Part shown: in pieces, positions 43,257 to 52,560 of the stretch
Position numbering within the stretch: the first letter of the stretch is position 1
How the letters are laid out: the number at the start of each line of letters is the position of its first letter
Assembly (NCBI GenBank): GCA_017512805.1
Contig: JAFWES010000016.1
Coordinates: 1 to 62,358 of the forward strand
Source of the DNA: Clostridia bacterium
GTDB lineage: Bacteria; Bacillota; Clostridia; Christensenellales; Aristaeellaceae
Length of the DNA: 62,358 nucleotides
Direction of reading: 5' to 3'
The notes under the pieces: model-generated
The model's input: only the letters and a program-made list of their open reading frames with translations
Told to the model about the DNA's origin: nothing
Database searches by the model: none
Position numbers and translations under genes: made by a program

Positions 43257-45551
43257 TCACTTCAGACCGTTGATCAGCGCTTGAAATTCGCCCGACTCCG
43301 CGAAACCGTTCACAATATCGGCAAGGCTGCTCCCGGCCTCCAGCTGCGCCATCCATCCGGCTAAGCCTTCGGCATCCGCCTCCCGATACAGGTATGCCCG
43401 GTACAGAACCCGGATGATCTCCTCGTGGCCGAGCTGCTTATTCTGGAATTCAGCCGAGAAAACAAAGTCACGGGCAATCTGCTCAGGCGTCTTCTCGCCA
43501 GATGCGATCTGGCGGGTGTAATCGTTCAGACCTGCTTCGTCCGCTTCTCTTCCGAGAACGGCTGCATAGCAGTGGCGCACAAAGTCCCAGATTTTTCCTT
43601 CTTCCGGGTTTGCCGGAGCAGGCTCGTTTCCTTCGGGCCCGTCGGACGGGATTTCTTCCGATCCTTCTGGGATGACCGCTTCACCTTCCGCCGGCGAGGT
43701 TTCTTCCGCGCCCGCCGGGGCAGGATGGTCCGCCTCCCCCAGTTCAATGATGTCCGCATCATCCGACGTCGGGACTTCCTGTTCCGGCACTTCGAACACG
43801 TTCAATCCATCCGGTTCGTCCGTCTCTTCTTCGGAAACGGCCGCGGGGTCAGCTGTGGCTGCATCGGACGTTTCCTCTTCCGCCGCAGGGGCGTCGGCCG
43901 TGACTTCTTCCATGACGGCCGCTTCTTCCGTTTCCTCTTCGGTCGGATCGGCGGATTTTGCTTCGGCGGCTTCCGCGTCGGCCGACGGTTCGTCGTTCCT
44001 GACGGTATCCGCCGTTGTTTCTTCATTCACGGCCGCGTCCATCGTTTCCGGCTCCTCCGGAACGGTACCGTCCGCCGTTTCAACCTCTTCATGGGCGGTG
44101 ACGCCGCTTTCATCCTCTGCCGTTTCGGCGGCGTCCGCTGATTCCGCGGGATCCGCTGTTTCCTCCGGTGAAGCCGCTCCGTCGCCTTCCGCCGCGGCCG
44201 CGTCTTCGGGTGCCCCTTGCAGCAGCACACCCTGAAGAGAAACGGAGCCGGGCCGGATGCCGTATTCATTGCACAGGGTGATGAATTCCTGCGATCCGCA
44301 GAAGCCGTTGATCACAGCGGCATACGGCTGGCCGTTGTTCAGCGCGTTGACCCAGTTGGCTTTTCCGGCGCTGTCTGACGCCCTGTTCAGCATCGTCTGA
44401 TACAGAATTTCAACGACATCGGCATGGCTTAGATTCTTACTGAGGAATTCCCGGCTTTTCATGAAACCGTCAATGATATTGGAGGCGGCCTGGGTACCGT
44501 TTTCAAGGGCGGTTGACCAGTTGTCCAATCCGCTCGAATCCGGGGATCTGCTCAGAATGATCTGATAACACCGTGTAACAAATGCTTCGATCTTTGACCG
44601 CCTGATGACCGGAGCAACGTCGACTGAACCGGGCTTGATTCCATACCGGCTGCATAATTTCATAAATTCCTGCGATCCGCAGAATCCGTTAATGATGACC
44701 CCGAGCGGATCTCCCTGCGCCAGTTTCCCGACCCAGTAGGCTTTCCCGGCATTGTCTGACGGCCTGTCCAGCATCGCTTTGTATAAAATTTCGACCATGT
44801 CCCCGTCGCTCAGATTCCGGTTTCGGAACTCTTTGCTGGTGACAAATCCTTCAATAATGTTGGACGCGGCTTTTGAGCCGTTCTCGAGCGCGTTGCCCCA
44901 GTTAATGTGTCCGGTGTAGTCGGGATTCCGGTCAAGAATCACCAGGTAGCATCTGTACACAAATAAATCAATCAGCGATTTGGGACTCGGATCCGCAAGG
45001 CCGAACAGTTCATCCGTGGCCGCTTTGAATCCCGACAGAGAAATATTGTTGTAGGAATAGTGGGTAGAGGGATTCACAGCGTTCTGAACGATAATACTCA
45101 CGCTGATGTTGCTGCGCAGGAGGGTGTTGAAGTCATCGGGATTGTCAAGGAGAATAATGGAGCTGCCTTTGAACATGATCCCCGTAAAGGAATAGGTGGC
45201 CCCATTCCGAAGTTTCACCAGAACATAATAGGGGGTATCGTTCAGGGCTGTTATCTTATTGTAGATCGTATATTCATAGATCTCCAGAAAGGAATAGGAA
45301 TCGTCCACAAAGATGGTTAAGAAGGCATCCCGATTGCTGGAGACGGAATTGGTCACGGAACCGTAAATATACTGAAGATTGCTCACAAATCTGTTTTCGG
45401 TCAGCTGGCCTTCATCCGTATAATAGGAGATAAGCCATTGATCAAAAATACTGTAGGCCAGCGCCGAAGGGAGTACCATCACCAGCGTGATCAGAATTGC
45501 CAGCATTGACAAGAGTTTCTTTCTCATGGTCGTTTTCTCTATCCTCTCCAT
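43257..45551 (-). CDS. Exported DUF4214 repeat protein with acidic linker (paralogue 1)
   Basis: 764 residues from ATG 45551 (AGGA 7 bases upstream); ATG 45527, eight codons later, begins an ideal signal peptide (MRKKLLSMLAILITLVMVLP, then SALA). Residues 30-185 are an unrecognised domain. Two DUF4214 units start near 192 and 320; each has FV-RCY-IL-R-PD near its start and ends INGFCGSQEF-LC-YGI-PGSV. Residues 440-650 are a Glu/Ala-rich low-complexity linker. A third DUF4214-like unit (FVRHCYAAVLGREADEAGL) closes the protein, ending INGLK. DUF4214 is helical and related to phycobilisome-linker modules; its function is unknown. Probably a surface-exposed scaffold or adhesin. Confidence 0.85.
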   Translation of the reverse strand: MERIEKTTMRKKLLSMLAILITLVMVLPSALAYSIFDQWLISYYTDEGQLTENRFVSNLQYIYGSVTNSVSSNRDAFLTIFVDDSYSFLEIYEYTIYNKITALNDTPYYVLVKLRNGATYSFTGIMFKGSSIILLDNPDDFNTLLRSNISVSIIVQNAVNPSTHYSYNNISLSGFKAATDELFGLADPSPKSLIDLFVYRCYLVILDRNPDYTGHINWGNALENGSKAASNIIEGFVTSKEFRNRNLSDGDMVEILYKAMLDRPSDNAGKAYWVGKLAQGDPLGVIINGFCGSQEFMKLCSRYGIKPGSVDVAPVIRRSKIEAFVTRCYQIILSRSPDSSGLDNWSTALENGTQAASNIIDGFMKSREFLSKNLSHADVVEILYQTMLNRASDSAGKANWVNALNNGQPYAAVINGFCGSQEFITLCNEYGIRPGSVSLQGVLLQGAPEDAAAAEGDGAASPEETADPAESADAAETAEDESGVTAHEEVETADGTVPEEPETMDAAVNEETTADTVRNDEPSADAEAAEAKSADPTEEETEEAAVMEEVTADAPAAEEETSDAATADPAAVSEEETDEPDGLNVFEVPEQEVPTSDDADIIELGEADHPAPAGAEETSPAEGEAVIPEGSEEIPSDGPEGNEPAPANPEEGKIWDFVRHCYAAVLGREADEAGLNDYTRQIASGEKTPEQIARDFVFSAEFQNKQLGHEEIIRVLYRAYLYREADAEGLAGWMAQLEAGSSLADIVNGFAESGEFQALINGLK

Positions 45552-45798
45552 TGATTTATTCCTATTTCGGGGACCGCCGACAGAATGCTGGCGTAGCGCC
45601 CCATCGCCCTCAACGGCCGTGACGACGGCGGCGTTCCCGATCTGCCGTTCGCTCAGATTCATCCTCATCCACGAGGCCGGCGCGGACAGATGGGAAAAAA
45701 ATCTCCGCAAATTTGATTTTTCTTCCGCGCCTCAGGCTGTCAGCCGAAAGTCAATGGCTCCGACCGTTTCCAGCCCCGGGGCTTTCTCTTTCTGCCTC
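45552..45798 (-). other. Long leader of the 43257 gene
   Basis: If the promoter at 45805-45833 is used, the message has about 245 nt before the start codon. It contains a GCCCCGGGGC palindrome near its 5' end. I looked for c-di-GMP-I and similar consensus blocks and saw none. Confidence 0.4.
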
Positions 45799-45804
45799 GT
45801 GCTG

Positions 45805-45833
45805 ATTCTACCATATTCGGGATCATCCATCAA
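45805..45833 (-). promoter_or_regulatory. Promoter for the 43257 DUF4214 gene
   Basis: Reading the minus strand: TTGATG (45833-45828), 17-base spacer, TAGAAT (45810-45805). Confidence 0.6.
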
Positions 45834-45961
45834 CTGTGAAACGAGAAAAAAACGATCCCATCAGGGCCTCAGGCGCAGAATGTCGTTTTCCTCGGCGTAT
45901 TCCGCGGCCGCGCTGCCGGGCGGCGCACCGGTCCTGATCATGACGGTTGCTGCCGGGCGGG

Positions 45962-45990
45962 TTGACAATTGGGCATCGGTATGCTAATTA
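45962..45990 (+). promoter_or_regulatory. Promoter for the transglutaminase gene
   Basis: Consensus -35 TTGACA (45962-45967), 17-base spacer, -10 TAATTA (45985-45990), 75 bases before the start codon. Confidence 0.65.
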
Positions 45991-46065
45991 TTGATGGGGA
46001 GAAGATCGAAACCAAACGGCGGGCAGCGATGTCCGCGTACGCCGCATCTTCGGGGAGGATGAAAA

Positions 46066-47559
46066 ATGAAACGCATCGCGACGATTCTCTTGACCCTCGC
46101 GCTGGCTCTCTGCGCGCTGCCGACCCTGGCGCTGGCGGGGGAGGTCCAGCCGCCCCGGCTGCCCACGCTGCCCGCCGGCATATCCCTGACCCCCAGCATC
46201 CGCAGAACCCGCGCGGCGGGGCCGGTTATCAACACGCTGGTGGAGCCGGTGCTGGGCGAGACCGCCAAGTGGCAGATTGACACTGGAGTCGGGTACAGGT
46301 ATGGCCTGTTGAGGTGTAACCCGGAGGACAACGTCTATCATTACATCTACATGAGCGGCTCGGATTTTGTGGAAACAAGCGTGTTCACCTACACCATCCG
46401 CGAGACCGGCGATTACTGGCTCACCTGCGATGTTCTGACCGCCGATGATACCTGGTCCACCGCCACCCTCTTCTTCACCGTGACAGATCTCGCCGGAGCG
46501 GAGTCCGTCCAGTCTAAGGTGCGGGAGATCGTCGGCCTGTGCCCCCCCGGCGGCGAATACGAAAAAGCCCTTTGGCTGCACGACTGGCTGACCGAGAACG
46601 CCCACTATGACCGCAATTACCAGTACTACGGCCCGGACGGCGTGCTCTTTCTGGGCAAGGGCGTGTGCGACAGCTACTCCAAGGCCTATAACCTGCTGCT
46701 GGAGGCGGCGGGCATCGAATCCATGCGCATCACCGGCAAGGGCAACGGCGGCGATCACGCCTGGAACGCCGTGAAGATCGATGGCCAGTGGTGCATGGTG
46801 GACGTTACCTGGGACGACCCCATCAGCGAGTATGACTACGAAGGCAAAACCGAATCCGGCTATGAACGGCACGATTACTTCGGCCTGAACGAAGAACTAT
46901 TGACGATGGACCACACCATCGGCGCGGATTCCCCCTACGTGGCCTGTACCACGCTGGACAACAGCTACGCCAAGCGCTCCCGCGAATACATGGTATGGAT
47001 GGATCACATCCGGGACCTGTTCATGGAAAATCTGGCGGACGGCCAGCTGACCTTCGATGTGGCAACCCAGGGCAGGGTCATGGTGGGGGATGGCTACTAC
47101 TATTCCCGGACCAACGCCCAGAAAACCGTGGACAGGTGCACCCTGCTGGCATGTGCGCTGATGAGCGAGGATCTCTGGGCCTTCGTGGGCGGCAGAGACG
47201 TGGCCGTCAACTTTACCTATGAGATCGAAGGGCCCAGCGACGGGCCGTCCATCCACTGCGACGTGCCCGTGGAGACCGATCTGGTGCTGCCTTCGGGTCT
47301 GACCCTGGTGGATGAATCGGCCTTTGAAAACGCGGATTCCGTGTACGGCGTGCTGCTGGGCGCGGGCGTGGAGCGCGTGGCAGCCAACGCCTTCGCCGGG
47401 TGTGACGACCTGATGTGGGTGGTGTTTGCCGAGGGCGACGTGCAGATCGACGACAGCGCCTTCGCCGACGTGCCTTCGGGCTTTGTCATCGTGTGCCCAT
47501 TGGACAGCGCCGTCAGCGGCTATGCCGCGGATAAGGGCTACGCCCAGGCGAACCGATAA
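46066..47559 (+). CDS. Secreted transglutaminase-like protein with LRR_5 tail
   Basis: 497 residues. The signal peptide ends LALAG near residue 25. The transglutaminase/protease-like core has all three catalytic positions: Cys in GKGVCDSYSKAY (about 202), His in GGDHAWNAVKIDGQW (about 231) and Asp in VDVTWDDP (about 247). The last 100 residues are BspA-type leucine-rich repeats (TLVDESAFENADSVYGVLLG, then RVAANAFAGCDDL and IDDSAFADVP). Such proteins are found at the surface of gut Clostridia and may crosslink or cleave wall peptides or host proteins. GGGAGG precedes the ATG. Confidence 0.92.
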   Translation: MKRIATILLTLALALCALPTLALAGEVQPPRLPTLPAGISLTPSIRRTRAAGPVINTLVEPVLGETAKWQIDTGVGYRYGLLRCNPEDNVYHYIYMSGSDFVETSVFTYTIRETGDYWLTCDVLTADDTWSTATLFFTVTDLAGAESVQSKVREIVGLCPPGGEYEKALWLHDWLTENAHYDRNYQYYGPDGVLFLGKGVCDSYSKAYNLLLEAAGIESMRITGKGNGGDHAWNAVKIDGQWCMVDVTWDDPISEYDYEGKTESGYERHDYFGLNEELLTMDHTIGADSPYVACTTLDNSYAKRSREYMVWMDHIRDLFMENLADGQLTFDVATQGRVMVGDGYYYSRTNAQKTVDRCTLLACALMSEDLWAFVGGRDVAVNFTYEIEGPSDGPSIHCDVPVETDLVLPSGLTLVDESAFENADSVYGVLLGAGVERVAANAFAGCDDLMWVVFAEGDVQIDDSAFADVPSGFVIVCPLDSAVSGYAADKGYAQANR

Positions 47560-47592
47560 TGCCAGGGCTTTGCTGTTTGTCAGATCGTTGTC

Positions 47593-48138
47593 CTATTTAT
47601 TGATAGAGAATGTTGTGCTGCCGGCGAAGAGAGAATTGAAATAGATCTCCAGGGTATAACGTCCGGCCAGAACTTCTCCGTCGAGGAGTTTTCTGACAGC
47701 AAAGAATCCGGACAGAGGGAAGAAATTCCAGCTCCAGTAGTATCTGTATTCGCAAACCACTTCCGTATCAAAACCCGCAGTATATTGGACGTCACCGGCT
47801 TTGTTGCGGATCACAAAATCGATCCGACGAATGACGTATCCGTCATCTGCTCTTTTGGGGGTGAACTTCAAATAGAGGCCAAACTCCCTCGTGTTGTTCT
47901 CGTCGTTTACTTTTTTTGCGGATATTCCGTTTTTCAGGTTTTGACCTTTTCCGCTTTTCTCATCGAGATAGCGAGGACTGCAATAAATGGTCGGTTGAGC
48001 AGGGCACTTGATCTTGGGAGAAAGCGTTGTTTCGATCAGGCTGGAAAGAAAATCTTCATCTTCAGCGTGCACAGTGCAGATATTCCCTGAGAGAAACAGA
48101 AAAGCGATCGCCAGTACCAGAGAGATGATCTTTTTCAT
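47593..48138 (-). CDS. Exported hypothetical protein
   Basis: 181 residues. Signal peptide MKKIISLVLAIAFLFLSGN followed by a VHA-like cleavage site before EDEDF. The mature part is predicted mostly beta, with FGLYLKFTPKRADDGYVIRR and YTLEIYFNSLFAGSTTF. I do not recognise the family. AAAGGGGG lies upstream. It is noticeably less GC-rich than the transglutaminase gene, with which it is convergent (33-base gap, no clear terminator). Confidence 0.75.
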   Translation of the reverse strand: MKKIISLVLAIAFLFLSGNICTVHAEDEDFLSSLIETTLSPKIKCPAQPTIYCSPRYLDEKSGKGQNLKNGISAKKVNDENNTREFGLYLKFTPKRADDGYVIRRIDFVIRNKAGDVQYTAGFDTEVVCEYRYYWSWNFFPLSGFFAVRKLLDGEVLAGRYTLEIYFNSLFAGSTTFSINK

Positions 48139-48187
48139 CCTACAATGACCCCCTTTAGAAATATGAATTCGGAAAAACCTTGTCTGA

Positions 48188-48216
48188 ATAATAACTTATA
48201 CGGGAGCGGCTGTCAA
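48188..48216 (-). promoter_or_regulatory. Promoter for the 47593 gene
   Basis: Minus strand: consensus -35 TTGACA (48216-48211), 17-base spacer, -10 TATTAT (48193-48188). Confidence 0.75.
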
Positions 48217-48365
48217 TGTTTAGAGCTTACCCCGCATAAAACATCTGAAAGAAGTCGGGCAGTTTTTACTGACATCCTCCACATTCGATACGTATCAACA
48301 TGTGGTTCGAGGCAAACAAGCTGAGGACAGCATGACGCCCACGGAAGGCAAGGAGGAACATAATC

Positions 48366-48701
48366 ATGAAGTGCTCAAATTGCGGAGCGAATCTGAAGGT
48401 GGATGATTCCAGAATGCTGAAATACTGCCCCTATTGCGGTCAGGAAGTGGAAATGGAGGAGCATGCTCTTGACACGATGACTGGAATAATTGGCACCTTC
48501 GGAAAAAGCCTGCTGAGTCAGCGGGCGGAGCAGAAACGCTATGAGCGGGAACATGCTCACGAGATTGCGCAAGAAAAGCGGAAAACGGCGTTAGCGGAAA
48601 AGAAGAGCATGATGAAGATGCTTTTCTGCATGATGGGCGCCATGATGGGCCTGGCCTTGATTATGATGTTTGTTACAAGGTTGTTCCCCGGTGTCTCCTG
48701 A
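48366..48701 (+). CDS. Zinc-ribbon membrane protein
   Basis: 111 residues. An N-terminal double-CxxC zinc ribbon (MKCSNCGANL, then KYCPYCGQEV), a charged helix (SQRAEQKRYEREHAHEIAQE), and one C-terminal membrane helix rich in Met (LFCMMGAMMGLALIMMF). AAGGAGG is 9 bases before the ATG. Function unknown. Confidence 0.82.
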   Translation: MKCSNCGANLKVDDSRMLKYCPYCGQEVEMEEHALDTMTGIIGTFGKSLLSQRAEQKRYEREHAHEIAQEKRKTALAEKKSMMKMLFCMMGAMMGLALIMMFVTRLFPGVS

Positions 48702-48870
48702 AACTGAAAAAACGACAATATCGACGGTCTGCCATGGGGTTTCGTCCCTATGGCGTTTATTATTTGCCGCTAATAATGGAATATTTTTTGCCGTTTTTTC
48801 TGGAAAAGTACTTGCCGTTTACAGCACATAATGCAATATGAGAAAGCTGTGTGTTTCACTCATCGATCGA

Positions 48871-48899
48871 TTGCAACCGAGAGACGGGAATGATATAAT
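48871..48899 (+). promoter_or_regulatory. Promoter for the HD-esterase gene
   Basis: -35 TTGCAA (48871-48876), 17-base spacer, consensus -10 TATAAT (48894-48899). The start codon is at 48935, so the leader is under 30 nt. Confidence 0.8.
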
Positions 48900-48934
48900 A
48901 AACCGATTGAACAACCGGCCGGGAGACGCAGACG

Positions 48935-50350
48935 ATGAACACAACGCAGGTGATCGAGGACGCAAAAAAATATATCCATGAACTATTCGCGGGCAACACG
49001 GACGGACACGGGGCGGATCACACGATGCGCGTTTACAGGAACGCCATGATCATCGCTGAAAGCGAAGCAGGGGCGAATCCGGAGATCGTCGCGCTGGCCG
49101 CGCTGCTGCATGACGCGGACGACCATAAACTGTTCCACACAGAAAACAACGCGAACGCGAGAGCCTTTCTGGCCGCGCAGGGGACGGATCCGGAGACGGC
49201 GGACCGCATCTGCGAAGCGATTAACGCCGTTTCCTTCAGCAAAAACGGCGGGAAACAGCCGGAAACGCCCGAAGGGCGGATCGTGCAGGACGCGGACCGG
49301 CTGGACGCGATCGGAGCCATCGGCATCGCCCGGACCTTTGCCTTCGGCGGAAAGCACGGGCGGGATTTCCCCTCTTCGATTGATCATTTTCATGAGAAGC
49401 TGCTGCGGCTGAAGGACCTGATGAACACGGAAAAGGCCAGGGAGCTGGCGAAGGCCCGGCACGCGTTTATGGAAGCCTTTCTGCGGGAATGGGAACGGGA
49501 GATACATGAAAGGAGCGGCAACATGGAACTGCATCAGTATCATGATATTACCAAGAGAGGAACCGTGGAACGGCTTTTCTATTTCACCCCGGACGAGGAC
49601 GGAATGGCCATCGGAAAATACGCCAACGTCTATCTTCCGTACGGGTATTCAGCGGAAAAAGCGTATCCCGTGCTGTATGTGATCCACGGGGGCGGAGGAA
49701 ATCCCGACGCCTGGCTGGACTGCTCCAAGATCAAAAACGCGCTGGACGTTTCCTTCGCGGAAGGCAGGGGGATGCCGTTCATCGCGGTGTTTCCGACTTT
49801 TTACAATCATACACCGATCCGAACCGGCCGGGTGGACGAGGAGGCGGAGCGGGGGCATGTACTGCGCTTCCAGCGGGAGATCCGGAACGACCTGATTCCA
49901 GCGGTGGACGCTGCCTACGCAACCCGGGCAGAGCGGGAGGCCCGGGGGATCGGAGGGTTCTCCATGGGTGGGGTGACCACGTGGTTCGCCTTCCTGGAAA
50001 ACCTGGATCTGTTCTCCGTTTTCCTGCCGCTGTCCGGAGACTGCTGGCAGTTCGGCGGACTGGGCGGGGGGAAGGAGACCGCCAAAACCGCGCAGTATCT
50101 CCACGACCGGGTGATGGAGCAGGGATACGGGAAGGACGATTTTCGGATCTTCGCCGGGACCGGATATGAAGACATCGCCTGCCCGAACCTGACGCCGCAG
50201 ATTGAAGCCATGAAGGGATATCCGGATGTCTTCGAATACAGCGAGGATCCGGGAGAAGGCAATCTGCATTACACGCTGATGAAGGATGCTCCGCACATGT
50301 ATGAGAAGGTGTACCAGCATATCTATCATGATCTGCCGTATCTGTTCTGA
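48935..50350 (+). CDS. Fusion of an HD-domain phosphohydrolase and an alpha/beta-hydrolase esterase
   Basis: 471 residues, ATG with GGGAG 9 bases upstream. Residues 1-190 are an HD metal-dependent phosphohydrolase resembling YedJ/RpfG-core proteins: GHGADHTMRVYRNA, then LLHDADDHK and IVQDADRLDAIGAIGI. Residues 197-471 are a feruloyl-esterase/CE1-like hydrolase: GKYANVYLPYGYS, YPVLYVIHGGGG, nucleophile motif GGFSMGG, and a C-terminal PHMYEKVYQHI. No signal peptide. Each half is a complete stand-alone family, and the junction contains a ribosome site and ATG (see 49523). This suggests two formerly separate genes joined in frame. Confidence 0.88.
   Translation: MNTTQVIEDAKKYIHELFAGNTDGHGADHTMRVYRNAMIIAESEAGANPEIVALAALLHDADDHKLFHTENNANARAFLAAQGTDPETADRICEAINAVSFSKNGGKQPETPEGRIVQDADRLDAIGAIGIARTFAFGGKHGRDFPSSIDHFHEKLLRLKDLMNTEKARELAKARHAFMEAFLREWEREIHERSGNMELHQYHDITKRGTVERLFYFTPDEDGMAIGKYANVYLPYGYSAEKAYPVLYVIHGGGGNPDAWLDCSKIKNALDVSFAEGRGMPFIAVFPTFYNHTPIRTGRVDEEAERGHVLRFQREIRNDLIPAVDAAYATRAEREARGIGGFSMGGVTTWFAFLENLDLFSVFLPLSGDCWQFGGLGGGKETAKTAQYLHDRVMEQGYGKDDFRIFAGTGYEDIACPNLTPQIEAMKGYPDVFEYSEDPGEGNLHYTLMKDAPHMYEKVYQHIYHDLPYLF
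49523..50350 (+). CDS. Possible separately translated esterase inside the HD-esterase gene
   Basis: AAAGGAG (49509-49515) is followed 7 bases later by ATG 49523, in frame, exactly where the esterase homology begins (MELHQYHDITKRG). From here 275 residues make a full CE1-type esterase. Independent initiation is inferred, not shown. Confidence 0.5.
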   Translation: MELHQYHDITKRGTVERLFYFTPDEDGMAIGKYANVYLPYGYSAEKAYPVLYVIHGGGGNPDAWLDCSKIKNALDVSFAEGRGMPFIAVFPTFYNHTPIRTGRVDEEAERGHVLRFQREIRNDLIPAVDAAYATRAEREARGIGGFSMGGVTTWFAFLENLDLFSVFLPLSGDCWQFGGLGGGKETAKTAQYLHDRVMEQGYGKDDFRIFAGTGYEDIACPNLTPQIEAMKGYPDVFEYSEDPGEGNLHYTLMKDAPHMYEKVYQHIYHDLPYLF

Positions 50351-50382
50351 AACAGGGGACGGGATTCTCTCACCAGAAGGCA

Positions 50383-51684
50383 TTACTGTTCCCGAACAGT
50401 GACTTTTCCGTCCCCTTCCGTAAGATAGGGGAATCTTGCTTTGATTTTCCCGATGACTTCCAGTTCTCCTCCCAGCACATAGATCGAATACTGCTGATTG
50501 TTTTTCTGGGTTACGGTACCCTCCACGGTCATCTTTCCGCTATCCATATAGATGACAATGTGATTTCCTGAACCGGTGACATTCCCTTTGACGGAAATCT
50601 CGCCTGACATCAGATAAACGACAGGATTTGCGGTTGTATTGCTAAGGTTGCCGGTAAAGGTGACATGTGCGTCCGCATTAACAGTCAATCCGATCATTTT
50701 CGTTTGGATATCCAGTCCGGAAATGTCCCATTCGCCTCCATGGATGGAGAATCCGGAATCTACTTTCTGCAGTTTGTCATCATACGCCCCAAGGATGGTC
50801 ACTTTTCCGTCACCTTCGACATAAAACGGGATATCGACACAATCGATTAAAGCTCCACTTTTGAATGAGCGATCGAGGCGAATTTCCTTTTTCCCATTTC
50901 TCAGCGCGTTCACAAGCATTCCATAGCTGTTAATGATCTCAGGATCCGGCGCTTTTTTGCTTTCCAGCTTCTCTCCGTCTTTTTGATCGCCTGTAACTTC
51001 AACTGTGCATCCGGAACCGATGAGGGTTGCTTGACCGGGGTTGACAGCGCCGTCTCCGCCGATCGCGTCTTTCGTCACGGTAACAGCCGCGCCTCCCATG
51101 GTCACCACACCGGCGCCGCCAACGCCATTGGTGCAATTCCCCCCTTTGACTTCACCGGCTTCCACGATGGATTTTCCATAAACCATGATTCCATCGCCAG
51201 CGATTCCGTTCACAGAATCTCCGCCTGTGACAGAGCCGATGATCAGTTGAGCATCATAGACAACTGCGCCGGGAGCGCCTTGAGTGGTTTTTGAATCTCC
51301 ACCATGGACACTGTCAATGATCACCTTTGGGCCGTAACCAATCCATAAACCAATGTTTGAGGTTTTCGATGCGTCAATGGAAACATTTTCAAAGGTGACA
51401 GTGCTTTCCTTATATTCCCCACGGATATCGACCCGGCCGTCGATAACCGCACTTTCACCGTTTTGAGCAGCAATGGTAATATTCCGGTCTTCCACAAAGA
51501 GATTGATGACTTCTTTTGTTCCATGCTTGTACTTCGGAGAAATCAGGATCCTGGCTGCCTTTTGATCGTTGACTGCTTTTACCAGCTCCTTGTAATTTTT
51601 GACCGTGACTTCCGTTTCTCCGAAAGATATGCCGATGCTAAGCATTAATGCCAGTACCGTTATTACAGCGATCAGTCTTTTCAT
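50383..51684 (-). CDS. Exported parallel beta-helix protein
   Basis: 433 residues from ATG 51684 (AAAGGG about 9 bases upstream); ATG 51711 is in frame but has no ribosome site. The signal peptide MKRLIAVITVLALMLSIGIS ends FG before ETEVTV. The mature protein is a run of short beta strands with regularly spaced Gly/Val/Ile (VKNYKELVKAVNDQKAARIL; then ITIAAQNGESAVIDGRVDI; later VTGSGNHIVIYMDSGKMTVE), the pattern of right-handed beta-helix (pectate-lyase-like) surface proteins. No catalytic site recognised, so an adhesin-like role is more likely than an enzyme. Confidence 0.78.
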   Translation of the reverse strand: MKRLIAVITVLALMLSIGISFGETEVTVKNYKELVKAVNDQKAARILISPKYKHGTKEVINLFVEDRNITIAAQNGESAVIDGRVDIRGEYKESTVTFENVSIDASKTSNIGLWIGYGPKVIIDSVHGGDSKTTQGAPGAVVYDAQLIIGSVTGGDSVNGIAGDGIMVYGKSIVEAGEVKGGNCTNGVGGAGVVTMGGAAVTVTKDAIGGDGAVNPGQATLIGSGCTVEVTGDQKDGEKLESKKAPDPEIINSYGMLVNALRNGKKEIRLDRSFKSGALIDCVDIPFYVEGDGKVTILGAYDDKLQKVDSGFSIHGGEWDISGLDIQTKMIGLTVNADAHVTFTGNLSNTTANPVVYLMSGEISVKGNVTGSGNHIVIYMDSGKMTVEGTVTQKNNQQYSIYVLGGELEVIGKIKARFPYLTEGDGKVTVREQ

Positions 51685-51993
51685 TCTCAACACCCTTTCT
51701 TTTTTTTCCATTTTAGCATTGGAATATGTTTATAGTCAATGCGGCGGACTGGCTTTTTTTCTCATTTTCATCGTATATGGTTACCATTCACAGTGAAATG
51801 AATTTTTGCCAGAGTTAACGCAACAGTAAAGTTGCATTTACATTGGCAATTGAGAACTTTCGGAAATTTTTCGTCTTTGCTGCCATCCCTTCCTTTTGCT
51901 CCGTATGAATAAGTGCCTGGCGGAAATGCCGGGTCGAACGAAAGAAAACACCGCCCGGAAAACGGGGCGAATTTGAAAGGAAGGTACTTGAAA

Positions 51994-52542
51994 ATGAAGA
52001 AGCTGATGACGATTGCACTGGCTGTGATGATGCTGCTGGGTCTGATGGTGCCGATGCTCGCCTCCGCCGAGGGCGAGACGATGTGGGTAAACTGCCCCAA
52101 CGGCAAGACCCTGAATCTGCGGGTGGAACCCTCCCAGAACGCGAGAAAGCTGAAGCAGCTGGAATGCGGCACGAAGGTGACCGTACTGCCGGTTTCCAAC
52201 GAAACCGCTGGCTGGACCTGCGTGCGGGCCAACGGAAAGGACGGTTGGGTGATGACCAAGTTCCTGGTTGACACCAAGCCCGGGAAGTACGAGATCACCG
52301 AGCGGGACGATAACTTCCGCGATGTGGATCATTACACCGTTTCCGCCCAGCCCCTGAAGGGCCATGACGAGAAGAGCGTGTGCCTGCGGGTGAAGCCCAA
52401 CAAGACCGCCAAGTCCATCCGCCGGCTGGCCAGCGGCGACATGCTGACCGTGGTGGCCGTGGGAAAGATCTGGAGCAAGGTTGTGGATAACACCACCGGC
52501 AGCACCGGGTTCGTGGCCAACGATTACATCTCGCAGGTGTAA
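51994..52542 (+). CDS. Secreted SH3-domain protein (two SH3b repeats)
   Basis: 182 residues from ATG 51994 (AAGGAAGG 8 bases upstream). The signal peptide ends LASA before EGETMW. Two bacterial SH3 units follow: LNLRVEPSQNARKLKQLECG with TVLPV (about residues 45-65), and VCLRVKPNKTAKSIRRLASG with LTVVAVGKIWSKV (about 130-165), ending GFVANDYISQV. SH3b domains commonly bind cell-wall peptides. Ends at a strong terminator shared with the next gene. Confidence 0.88.
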   Translation: MKKLMTIALAVMMLLGLMVPMLASAEGETMWVNCPNGKTLNLRVEPSQNARKLKQLECGTKVTVLPVSNETAGWTCVRANGKDGWVMTKFLVDTKPGKYEITERDDNFRDVDHYTVSAQPLKGHDEKSVCLRVKPNKTAKSIRRLASGDMLTVVAVGKIWSKVVDNTTGSTGFVANDYISQV

Positions 52543-52560
52543 GGGAAAAACGGGTCCCTG

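Noticed and set aside
43672-44235. Ser/Ala-rich plus-strand frame opposite the acidic linker of paralogue 1
   Set aside because: Codons of a Glu/Ala linker read backwards as Ser/Ala; similar shadows appear opposite the linkers of the other two paralogues.
45552-45800. c-di-GMP riboswitch before the DUF4214 gene
   Set aside because: The leader is long enough, but the conserved GEMM-I blocks and tetraloop-receptor are not present.
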